Shown here piece after piece: positions 36,593-45,366 of a stretch of 64,000 bases of DNA. The notes beneath the pieces are model-generated. The model ran no database searches. It saw only the letters and a program-made list of their open reading frames with translations, and was not told the DNA's origin. The translations under genes and the position numbers were made by a program. Each line of letters starts with the position of its first letter. The stretch's first letter is position 1. Source of the DNA: Eutypella sp. D-1 (taxonomy: Eukaryota > Ascomycota > Sordariomycetes > Xylariales > Diatrypaceae); assembly GCA_023313575.1 (NCBI GenBank), contig JAJTTP010000016.1, positions 558,001-622,000 of the forward strand, read 5' to 3'.

Positions 36593-37558
36593 ATGGAGTA
36601 CACAGGTTCTGCCATAGTCACCGGCGGTACCATGGGCCTTGGATACCACGCGGCGACAGAGATCGCCCGTAAACACCCGGACTGGCTTGTCGTCCTCTGC
36701 TCCAGAACTGACAAGGAGCATGCAGCGGATTCGATCAACAAGACCCTGCGCCAGAACAACGTGATATTCCTGCCCCTCGACCTGTCAGACACGAAGAACG
36801 TCCGCGCCTTCGTAGACGAATGGGCTTCCAAGAACTACCCCCCGCTCCGGGCCCTCCTCTTGAACGCCGGGCTTCAGTTCCCGAAAGAGACAGTATTCAA
36901 CGGCGAGGGCATTGAGGCCACCTTCGCCGTCAATCACGTGGGACACGCCCTGCTATTCCACCTCCTCTGCCCCCTTCTCGCGCGCAACGCGCGCGTCGTC
37001 GTAACCGCCAGCGGCGTCCACGACCCGGCGCAGAAGAGCGGCCTGCCGGATGCGACGTACACGTCGGCAGAGGACCTGGCGCACCCACCGCCCGCGATGA
37101 CGAGCCGGCCCGGCACGGGGCACTACGCCAACAGCAAGCTGGCGAACATCATGTGGACGTACGCCCTGGACAAGAGGTTGCGGGAGCGCGTGCCGGACCG
37201 CGGGATCACCGTCAACGCGTTCGATCCGGGCCTGATGCTCGGCACCGGTCTGGCCCGCGAGCATTCCCCCGCCGTGCGCTTCGTGTTCAATCATGTCATG
37301 CCCTGCTTTGTGCCCGTCCTGAAGGTCGCGTACACGCACAATATCCGCCCGCCGGCGGAGTCTGGCGCGTCGCTTGCCCGGCTCGCCGTCGGCGACGACG
37401 TCGCTGGTGTTTCGGGGAAGTACTACGAGGGTCGGAAGGAGATTCAATCCAGCGTCCCCAGTTACACCGAGAGGTTCCACGATGATCTGTGGCAGTGGAC
37501 GATCAAGCACTTGGCGCAGGACGAAGCCCAGGCAACGCGGTTTGAAGGACTTAAGTGA
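36593..37558 (+). CDS. Short-chain dehydrogenase (retinol dehydrogenase/protochlorophyllide reductase-like, 321 aa)
   Basis: This intronless SDR of 321 residues starts at the ATG at 36593. Visible motifs are VTGGTMGLG (TGxxxGxG cofactor loop), LDLSDTKNV, LLLNAG, VNHVGHALL, VVTASGVHDP (catalytic Ser region) and YANSKLAN (Tyr178/Lys182), then FDPGLMLGTGL. The longer loop between Ser and Tyr and the C-terminal extension (SGKYYEGRKEIQSS) are typical of the fungal retinol-dehydrogenase-like branch. The substrate is not determinable. GC content is notably higher than in the flanking spacers. There are no membrane segments or signal peptide. An overlapping frame on the opposite strand is a shadow. 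Confidence 0.9.
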   Translation: MEYTGSAIVTGGTMGLGYHAATEIARKHPDWLVVLCSRTDKEHAADSINKTLRQNNVIFLPLDLSDTKNVRAFVDEWASKNYPPLRALLLNAGLQFPKETVFNGEGIEATFAVNHVGHALLFHLLCPLLARNARVVVTASGVHDPAQKSGLPDATYTSAEDLAHPPPAMTSRPGTGHYANSKLANIMWTYALDKRLRERVPDRGITVNAFDPGLMLGTGLAREHSPAVRFVFNHVMPCFVPVLKVAYTHNIRPPAESGASLARLAVGDDVAGVSGKYYEGRKEIQSSVPSYTERFHDDLWQWTIKHLAQDEAQATRFEGLK

Positions 37559-37926
37559 CGTGGACTTTGACAGAATGGGGATTGATAGAAGGCAAGGAAG
37601 GGGTTTGGCGATACACGTTTGGAATTACTGTACCTGACTTTGCATACGGATTATACTACATTGCCTTCTTTTCTAAATTCACCATTAACTAGTGCGTATT
37701 GACGACTTGATGAGTGCAGGTAAGTAAGTGAGAAAGAGAGAAAACCTCTTCTTTCTCTTTCCCATTTTACTAAGGCCGGGGACGGGCGAGGTAACTTAGC
37801 GGTGGAAGGTAAATAAGCTATGTGAACATGGAGTTACCCCAAAACGTGGGCAGGAAGGAGAAAAAAGGAGAGTAAGGCAAAAAAGGGATCGAAGAAAAAA
37901 AGAAGCCACAAAGGGGAAAAAAAAAC

Positions 37927-38053
37927 TGAGCACGGCAGGGCTCGAACCTGCAATCTCTTGATATGCCTCGATCTCACTCCTATCCTCAATCTCCTAACAG
38001 AGGAAAGGAAAGGGTCATCGTAGTCAAGCGCGATACCATTTCGCCACGCGCCC
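37927..38053 (-). tRNA. tRNA-Arg(ACG) with ~55-nt intron
   Basis: Read on the minus strand: acceptor GGGCGCG pairs with CGTGCTC; the D arm GCGA-AATGGTA-TCGC is perfect; the anticodon stem CTTGA pairs with TCAAG; and the T arm is GCAGG-TTCGAGC-CCTGC. The loop reads CT-ACG-A and is then interrupted by about 55 nt starting right after position 37, the canonical nuclear tRNA intron site. Anticodon ACG (read as ICG) decodes arginine CGU/CGC/CGA. The discriminator base is A. The intron is long for a fungal tRNA, but all stems are intact. Confidence 0.85.
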
Positions 38054-38070
38054 CCGTTTGTTATTCGACC

Positions 38071-38093
38071 CGGTTCGATCCCGAATCGAACCG
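38071..38093. repeat. 9-bp inverted repeat next to tRNA-Arg 5' end
   Basis: CGGTTCGAT and ATCGAACCG form a perfect inverted repeat with a 5-bp loop, 17 bp upstream of the tRNA start. Each arm resembles a B-box core (GGTTCGA), so it may derive from a T-arm fragment. Confidence 0.5.
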
Positions 38094-39022
38094 AGTCTGT
38101 TTGTTGGAAACGCCGGCGCTTATTTTGCTTTAAGTGAGGTGCCCCCCCGTAGGGTAGGGTAGGTAGATAGGAGGACATGTGTGTATGGGTAGCGCCGGCG
38201 TAGTAGAAGAAAAAATTTTCGCTCCCGGTGGGATTGGGAGTAGTAACCAAGTGGGTCGGCCCCGTTCAGTCGGGTAAGGGCGTTTATTACCTATCCGGAC
38301 TGCCTGCCGGGGTATGACCATTGCGGAGGTGTGGTCGGCTGCTATAATTTGGCGTGGTGCTAATCAAGTCAAGACCCCCATTATTTTCGTATAATATTGA
38401 AAGAGAATCTATGTACTAAGCAACGTATGTGACTCCAGGCGGTTCTCACAAAGCGGGGAATACAGGAGTCTCTATATGATGGATGGATTGAAGGTCAAGC
38501 AGATGGTTTCTTTTGCCACTGAACTGATAGTTATACCTCTTTTCTTCACGCAGCCCGTAAGGGGGGTTGGGTGGTACGCAACTACCCGACGAACGCAAGG
38601 TGACCCGTGACAACACGTACAGCTGGGTAAGTAAGTAGTTTCTGGCGATCAGAGATAGACATGGGCGCCTGGTCATTTCATGTACAGCTGTTTTTATTTT
38701 TCCACGGACTGAGTTGTGCCAACCACGAAAATGTTAATGTGCCCCGAAGCCATGTTCCCTGGCGATGCGATGCTCTTGCATCCCGAAGTGATTGTAGTTC
38801 AAAAGCTCAGAGGTGTGTACCACCCGTTCTCGTATACGATCCTCGTTCTGCGTGTCCTCCCCCCATCCCTCGCGAAGGCATACATAGTCTCGTCTTCCGG
38901 TTTCGGCAATGCCGTCTCTCCGTTGGACGAGGTTGGTGAGCCCCCCCCCCCCCCCCCCCCCCCCGTTTACTCTGCATGCACCCATGAGCCAGTAAGTCGC
39001 TATAACCATTCTGGCGACTGTC
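38094..39022. other. Intergenic spacer with long C homopolymer
   Basis: No gene recognised. The spacer contains a pure C24 tract at 38941-38964. The right end is the 3' flank of the Cys/His-repeat gene. Confidence 0.55.
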
Positions 39023-40527
39023 TTAGAATACGAGGTCCTGCACTTCCGGGTCCATTGGCGGCCACGTGTCGACGCAGGAACCCGGGGTGGATCCTTCGGC
39101 AGCCGGATACTGGTGGTCCGGTCCCGGCGATGGGTCTGATTCCATCATAGAAGTATCTGAGCCAGGAAGGGCTGGTGATGCTCTTGACGACTCTGGGCTC
39201 AGGTAAGGGCTATCGATGAGCGGAAGATAACCATCTGTTTCCTTGAAAGGTTCTTGCTCCGCATCGAGGTCGGCTTTGGACTTGTCACTGAGATACAGAT
39301 CACGGCAATGGACGTGCGGTTCGCTTCGCGGAATAACGCATTCATGCGGGTTGTTTTTCGCCCTAACGCAGTGTTTATCGTGATAAGAGCCAAACGGGCA
39401 GGTTGCGTTTCGATATAGATCGTCGCAATGGATGTGCGGCTCGCTCGGCGGAATGACGCATTCAAGCGGGGCGTGTTTCGCCCTGACGCAGTGCTTATCA
39501 TGCAAAGAGCCCCGCGGGCAGGACGCGTCGTCTCCGTGGTAATGATCCGGGTACGCGTCGGTGAATGTCGGGCCTAGGCCCGGGTAAAGACAAGACTTGC
39601 ACTTGTCACTTGGCTATCACAGGTTCTTGTTGAGTGACCACCCCACAACTACGAAATAGAAGACAATATGACTTACCGCCGGTTGTGACGCCTCGGTAGA
39701 CTGAGAGGTGTCTCCGTCCGATGAGCCTTCATCGGAGCCTCCCTCCAGTAGGTCGCTCTCGTGGTCGCCGCGGGGCTGATTCGGAAGGCGTGAGCTTTTT
39801 GTACGTTTAATATTACGTTTAGGGCAGGCCGTCCATCGTCCTTACTATACTCCGATTTGGCTATCTGGAAAAGAGAGCCCATCACGGGGGAGGCGGCATT
39901 GCAATTGTTCGTAATCAAGTGCCAGTGTATATCAAATAACCGCCTCTTCTCGAATCTATCGACTTGTTCAAGATTTGATAGTTCGTCCGAGGATATCCAT
40001 GTGATTTTAGCATCCTGGGGTGCACCCTCATCTTGTTCACAGACCATAATGGTCCAGACAGTGGCCCGTTCGCACTGCCATCGGCGTTTCCCTCCAATGA
40101 TGGTGTATAGCTTCCCGTCGCGGGATTTGTAGTCCGGGACCCAGCAAATCCTAGAGATGGGGGCACTGCTACACGTGCTTGACCTTAAGTCCACAAAGCG
40201 AGTCACTCCTCCCTCGGTTGCGCAGCTGCTCTGTTGATAGGTTACCCACAAAGGTATGTGCGGGTCCCGCGTCTTGTCTGGGACAAATACGCCGTGGGCT
40301 TCGGTGAGGTACTCGGATTTGCCGATGCCATCGCTCAATTCATCCCTTGTGGCAGCGATTCTGGGCTCGTTCTGGTTGTTGCCTTCCCTCGGCCGGAAGA
40401 CTGGAAGCGGTCCGGGAACTCCGGGCTTGTTCAAACGGAGTACGGGAGACTGCACAGGCACCTTCTCGTCGGTCCAGTGATAATCTTTCACCCACACATG
40501 ATAGTAGTGGAGAATGTGGCGAACCAT
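39023..40527 (-). CDS. Unknown protein with two tandem 40-residue Cys/His-rich modules
   Basis: I do not recognise this family. My model has three exons (40527-39851, 39794-39677, 39613-39023) giving 461 residues. The first exon (about 226 residues) is mixed alpha/beta-like, with several Trp (LYTIIGGKRRWQCERATVW, LFDIHWHLITNN) and no signal peptide. The middle exon is Ser/Asp-rich (DLLEGGSDEGSSDGDTSQS). The third begins SDKCKSCLYPG and then carries two near-identical 40-residue units, each C-x9-C-x9-C-x10-C with HDKHC and SEPH-x-HC motifs. The C-terminus is Ser/Pro-rich and acidic. The first intron is inferred because the more natural frame switches there; its acceptor (CAAAAAG) is weak, so this junction is the least certain part. 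The dense Cys/His pattern suggests zinc binding. Confidence 0.6.
39281..39520 (-). repeat. Two 120-bp tandem coding repeats (Cys/His module)
   Basis: Unit 1 spans 39520-39401 and unit 2 spans 39400-39281. Of 40 residues, 28 are identical between units. In each, Cys falls at 1, 11, 21 and 32, and His at 7, 10, 29 and 31. The invariant strings are HDKHCVRAK, ECVIP and SEPH. Confidence 0.85.
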
Positions 40528-41354
40528 CTTGTGAGTCTCGAGGCTCGCAACCCGCGACGACCAATTCGATTAGTGAATAATCTCGACGAAGGCAGGATGA
40601 ATAAACCTAATAATGGCCAGGGCGCTTCAGGGCGGGCCCTCGATAGGTCCTCATTTCAAAGCATGTTCACACTAAACGACGAGAAGGTGGGAAGCAACAA
40701 TGAAGAGTGTTAGGATGGTTCGCTTGCAGGAAGGTGGGAAATCGAAATTAAGCCAGGTCAGTTTATGTAACTATGGTACTTCCAGCAGAGAGGGAAGCTT
40801 GAGTCTTTGCCAGGGCCAAGGGGTGCATTGAGGAGGCGGCTGCACGGATCTGCCGGGCCCAAGGGCAGGTGAATATCGCGAGGTGCTTATCCCATCTGTA
40901 TACATAGGACTGGCAGGCCAGAGTATACGTATAACATATAAATGTATGTTATAGATCGGGGGCCGGTAGTGTGGTCTCTGTAAGATTGATAGCGGCCTGA
41001 CAGTATGGATCTGCCCAATCATACATAGCCCAGGTGTATATATCATGAGACGACTACGGCTCTGAGTGGCTTGCGGGGATCCAAGTACTGTAGCCAGGTC
41101 TCTTGCACCCCGGGACATCCAATCCGGGGATATCGTTGTATTTTTCCACTTCCAGGTCTGAAGGGTGTTCAACTGACTGGCCAGATAGCTAGCAGCTTTA
41201 ACTAGTTACCCGTGGCGAGCGATTATCGGTGGCTTACGAGATAATAACATCGACGTGCATGTGTATGTTCCGCATTAGACAAGCGGAACCTCCATGGCGT
41301 TAGGTGGAGCAGAGATCATTTATGGTAGCGGCTTATTCCTGGTTTTTGGCTCAC
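40528..41354. other. Intergenic spacer
   Basis: No gene recognised. It holds the upstream region of the Cys/His-repeat gene on the left and the 3' flank of AIM11 on the right. Confidence 0.5.
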
Positions 41355-42014
41355 TCAACTACCTTTCCTAGATGATGAGTCTCCCTTTTCTTCCTCTCCT
41401 CCCTCTCGCTTCTCTTTCAGGTGGAGCACCTTAGCGACCCATTCCTCGACTTCTCGCTCTGCCTCCTCATCCGTATAACCACCAGGGGGGCCAATATGGC
41501 CTCTTGCTCTCTTTCGTAAGTCGTCGACATTCGATATGTCGAATGCCCAGGCCAGACCACCCGTACACATTATGCCGAATCCCATGACATTCAAGGTTGC
41601 TAGGTTCAGTGCTTCGAGTGCTATCAAGGAGCTGTCGGAACCCAGCTTATCGACTGACCGGTTGCTGGGATGATAGAAGCTTGGTATTGTCGCCAGGCGT
41701 TTCCTTGCGATTGATCGTCTCGTGATGAGGGTTGAGAGGGAAAGGAAACCTGCGCCGGCGAAGAACAGACCCAGTTGCCTCAGTGATCGCTCCGAGAAGA
41801 TTGGTGGCCGGGTTCGGGTTGAGACATCATGTGGAGTAATATTTGGCTGTGCCGTAGAAATCTGGCTCTGCATTTGGCCTTCGTTTTGATTTTGTTCTTT
41901 ATTCTCAGCATTTGATGGACTTCCTGGTGGTTGAGGCGAGGAGGACTTGGGCGGGGCTGCCGGGGCCTTTTTATCGTCGTGAGCCATCGTCATGGTTGTG
42001 CCGAAAGACCACAT
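41355..42014 (-). CDS. AIM11: AIM11, mitochondrial inheritance protein
   Basis: AIM11 is a small fungal membrane protein named for altered mitochondrial inheritance; its molecular role is unknown. The intronless ORF gives 219 residues. After a Pro/Gln/Ser-rich, poorly conserved N-terminus (about 70 residues) comes the family core SERSLRQLGLFFAGAGFLSL. This continues with TRRSIARKRLATIPSFYHPSN and a second hydrophobic segment, ALNLATLNVMGFGIMCTGGL, followed by AWAFDI. That gives two predicted transmembrane helices joined by the basic loop. The C-terminus is Glu/Lys-rich (REVEEWVAKVLHLKEK). A downstream ATG (MAHDDKK) is an alternative start. Palindromes of the ACCTAGGT type lie 120 and 320 bp upstream. 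Confidence 0.85.
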   Translation of the reverse strand: MWSFGTTMTMAHDDKKAPAAPPKSSSPQPPGSPSNAENKEQNQNEGQMQSQISTAQPNITPHDVSTRTRPPIFSERSLRQLGLFFAGAGFLSLSTLITRRSIARKRLATIPSFYHPSNRSVDKLGSDSSLIALEALNLATLNVMGFGIMCTGGLAWAFDISNVDDLRKRARGHIGPPGGYTDEEAEREVEEWVAKVLHLKEKREGGEEEKGDSSSRKGS

Positions 42015-42558
42015 TTTCAGCTTGTTATTTCCCTTATTTCTCCCCGTTCATTAGTTTGGGCTATCTACCAGACGGTAAATGTTTGTAGTAGGAACATTGC
42101 TGCGCATGTGAAATTTGGGGGTTGTAGATGTTGAGCCTACCTAAGTAGGTGTTTTACCCTGGCGTCAGGGTATTTGGGTTCCTCATAAGCGACAAACCTC
42201 GTTATGATCAATTTATTCATTCTGTTAATACGTAGTACCAATAAATGCAATGTGTAAGATATTTAATAGCACTATGCAATTATCCCCCACATCCACCTTG
42301 CTTAACCCATTACTCGATTTTCTAACTCTAAGTACCTAGGTAGTATCCATGCGAGACCTATCCATGCATGTTAATTTCCTTCTTTTTTTTCTTCCAACTC
42401 CATCCAACTCCTGACGTCCGCATTATAAACATCACCCCCCTACTGTCCTACTTTCCATCGTGTTGTTAGCCCAAATATCAGAGCTCCCCTTCAACCAGTT
42501 TGCCTATTTAAAACATGTGCCCATATCCTCTCCTCACCTCCACGCGTCCATGGTATCA
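42015..42558. promoter_or_regulatory. AIM11 upstream region with TACCTAGGTA palindrome
   Basis: This spacer carries a perfect palindrome TACCTAGGTA at 42333-42342 and an imperfect one, CCTAC-CTAA-GTAGG, at 42136-42149. No gene is seen. The right end is the 3' flank of the 228-residue ORF. Confidence 0.5.
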
Positions 42559-43245
42559 TCAGCCAGATATATTACAATCTTCTAGTAGTGCTAGGACATC
42601 ACTGAGCTGCGGATGTTGCAGCATCGTTTTCTTCCGGGAGTTGTGTGAGTCGTAGATGAACTGGGAATGCCAGTCTCCACGAAGGAGGCTCATCTCGCTC
42701 TCGAATAAATCTCGATAGCTGGGGTCGGGCAGCGTCAACTTAAGTACTTGCACCGCCAGCAAGAGACAGGGTCGTATGCTGGCGAGCTTGAAATGGAACC
42801 AAGTCTTTCGGGCGTTTTGATCATTCTCCACTGGGCCGAACTGTGATGTGCCCCATTCCGAAAGACCAATTGGATGCTGGTCGTCATAGTCTCGAAGTCG
42901 CATTGCCCACTTTAGCGCAGTGTTGATGTGCTTCAACGATGCGACCAGGCACTCGACTCCTTCTTCGCAAGGCTGTTTTCGGTACAACGCGACATGAGCC
43001 TCAATAGCCGTCTTATAGAATTTGCGGTAGTATTTCTTGCGTGTTGGAGAAAGGGCAAATCTGTCAGCAACCTCGAGTTGCTTCCGATAGAAATCTCGCA
43101 CCTTGTCTATCTCCTTAGATCCATATAGGGGAAGTTTTATGGGTTCTTCTTGCAGCTTGAGCGGCTCGACTTGACTGGACCGCTCTCCTCTATAACCCTC
43201 CAAGACTGTTTTGGTCCACTCAACGTATGCCGTGAGCCTACTCAT
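42559..43245 (-). CDS. Unknown 228-residue helical protein
   Basis: I do not recognise a family. The intronless ORF starts at 43245 (MSRLTAYVEWTKTVLEGYRG). It is rich in Lys, Arg, Leu and Gln and looks alpha-helical, for example EIDKVRDFYRKQLEVADRFA, KKYYRKFYKTAIEAHVALYR and HINTALKWAMRLRDYDDQHP. A moderately hydrophobic helix (PCLLLAVQVLKLTL) is not long enough to call transmembrane. No signal peptide or known active-site motif is seen. It is divergent from the 2OG oxygenase gene across about 660 bp. The clean frame, ATG start and balanced composition support a real gene. Confidence 0.65.
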   Translation of the reverse strand: MSRLTAYVEWTKTVLEGYRGERSSQVEPLKLQEEPIKLPLYGSKEIDKVRDFYRKQLEVADRFALSPTRKKYYRKFYKTAIEAHVALYRKQPCEEGVECLVASLKHINTALKWAMRLRDYDDQHPIGLSEWGTSQFGPVENDQNARKTWFHFKLASIRPCLLLAVQVLKLTLPDPSYRDLFESEMSLLRGDWHSQFIYDSHNSRKKTMLQHPQLSDVLALLEDCNISG

Positions 43246-43903
43246 CGTGATAATAGTAACGAAGAAGTGGGGTTCTCAAATGATCGAGCATGGGGGAATC
43301 CATGGACCGCGGTCTAGAACAATCTTCGCAATCTTCATATTTATACCCTGTGGTAAACCCCTGATTTCAGATGAGGAACCAATGGAACCCACGACTCACC
43401 TTTCATTTTCTGCAGTTGATACATGACTTCAACGCGCATTAATCTAGCAGCATGACGGGATTCATGAAGCAATCAAAATAAGAAAATGCAGGACATCACT
43501 TGAATATGCGGGGAATACTCCTGGTCGCTTGACGGCTTTGATGAGTGAAAGAAACTGGCTGAGTCTCGATATGGGGCCTCACGTGCTGGTTTCTACTCTT
43601 GCGACCTATAGAGATCCAATCGTTCCAAATTGCGAAAACGCAGATCAGGGCCATCCTTGTGGCGCTTGTCAAGGATTAAGATCGGGCCTAAGAAGCGGGA
43701 TCCCCGGGATCTATTTTAGATCTCGCCTCGAGTTCCACTTTTGGATTTCTTCATCAACTTGGAATAACATCAACTGCTCATAACCACTACCGTCACATTG
43801 GTATTCTTTCTTTGACAGCTCACCCACCACCCCAAAAACCCTAGACTACTTGGCCTACATTGCTACCCAAATAATCCCTTTCCCGTTATCGTATCTGCAT
43901 GAC
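43246..43903. promoter_or_regulatory. Divergent promoter region, unknown gene and 2OG oxygenase
   Basis: This spacer lies between head-to-head genes. No TATA box is obvious. The oxygenase-proximal part (43780-43860) contains a CA/C-rich 5' UTR-like stretch. Confidence 0.5.
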
Positions 43904-45366
43904 ATGGGTAAAGACAAGGCATCCAAGCATAAAACATCGGCAGTCAAAAAAGCACAAGCATCTACAAGCCATGCCCCGAAACTCCCCACACCAAGCTGGC
44001 CACCTTTCAAGCCACCGTTGCCCGTTACAGATCTCAGCCTAACCAATCCATCGCCCGGGTATGAACACATCATCGCCGTGATCCACAACTTTTGGCCCAA
44101 GAGTTTATGTCGAGAATATGTCACTTTTCTCAAAACCCTGCCCATGACGACCACCCCTGGCCGTCCTAGGCGCGGCGAGGCGGTAAGGCAGAATGACCGC
44201 TTTCAGGTCGACGACCCCGCCTTTGCCCAAAAGCTCTGGTTGGAGACAGGGTTGAAGGATGTAGTGCTGGAAGATTCCGTTAAGCACCTCTGGTACCCCC
44301 CCCCCCCTTCTCCCGAGCCTAAATATAACCCGTATGAAGGAGCAGGACAAAGGGACTAACAATGCATAGGGGTGGGGACGTAATCGGATTAAACCCCAAT
44401 ATCAGGATATATCGTTATTCTGCTGGCCAATTCTTTGATTGCCACTGTACGTCTGCATTCCTTCATGATGCAGCCCCGATCTCCTCAATTTCGGTGCATG
44501 CTCAACGAAAATCGCATGCCCTGCCTAGCCAATGGGACGGAAAGCTGCCGGACCCAGATGATCGAGCTATCATGTATTTCGTTCTGTCATCGAGATGCCC
44601 ATTGAAAATTTTCAGTCCCATTTATCGGGCACCACCACAGGATCTGGGGTCCGGGGCTCGACCATCTGGTGTCGCTCTACACAGACTTCATATCCTTGGC
44701 ACGGGTCTCCTTACCTTCTTTCCCAAGGGGGAACGCTCCGTCTGACAAGGGTGACAATACAGCTGTAACTGGCTTCCAGTTATCTGTACCCTTCCGTGGC
44801 CTGGCCTCAATGAGGACCCCGATGCTCCTCGTCTGCATACTGAAGTCTTCCAGCAGATGCGTACTTACAGAAATCCGCATGCACATGCAAATGAGATTTC
44901 TTCGAGAGACTAGAGCGTGCATGAAACTAACGCGAACCTCACTCGCTAGATGACGACTCAAACACCGTGACTGTGCCGTCCGCAGGTCAACCGTCGACTA
45001 GTGTCAGTGGCAAAACCACCTGGACATTGCTCCTCTACCTGACTTCGATTACGGAAGGATGTGAAGGTGGTGAGACGGTATTCTATCCGCACAATCGAAA
45101 ATCTGAGAAAGAAGCCATCGTGGTAGCACCCGAGACCGGTATGCTACTTCTTCATAAGCATGGTGACGACTGTCTACTGGTATGTTCGCACACCCATCGT
45201 CTTGTATGATCGCCACGTCCGCCTGTGGGCGGTAGGCTACCTCAAAATATAGCTGGATCTGAGACACGCATACTGACCGCCGTGCGCCCGGCAGCACGAG
45301 GGACGAGAAGTAACCGTTGGAGAAAAGTGGATTGTCCGAACAGATCTAGTAGTGCAAAAAGCTTGA
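43904..45366 (+). CDS. 2-oxoglutarate/Fe(II) oxygenase, prolyl 4-hydroxylase type
   Basis: The fold hydroxylates protein or small-molecule substrates using Fe(II), O2 and 2-oxoglutarate. Four exons (43904-44292, 44370-44446, 44950-45179, 45295-45366) give 255 residues. The core shows NPNIRIYRYSAGQFFDCHYDD, with the HxD iron ligands His155 and Asp157. It continues with TLLLYLTSITEGCEGGETVF, then LLLHKHGDDCLLHEGREVTV with the distal His233, and GEKWIVRTDLV, where a basic residue binds 2-oxoglutarate. The N-terminus is Lys/Ser-rich with no signal peptide, which argues for a cytosolic or nuclear location rather than ER collagen-type hydroxylation. Intron 2 is long (503 nt) and falls inside the HxD motif. 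Intron 1 starts GTA followed by a C11 run. Confidence 0.88.

Noticed and set aside
36953..37510. Minus-strand frame opposite the 321-residue dehydrogenase
   Set aside because: Shadow frame, His/Arg/Val-rich, with all SDR motifs lying on the plus strand.
44362..44953. Short frames inside the long intron of the 2OG oxygenase
   Set aside because: The junction giving HYDDSNTVTV is family-typical, so this DNA is intron; the frames lack domains.
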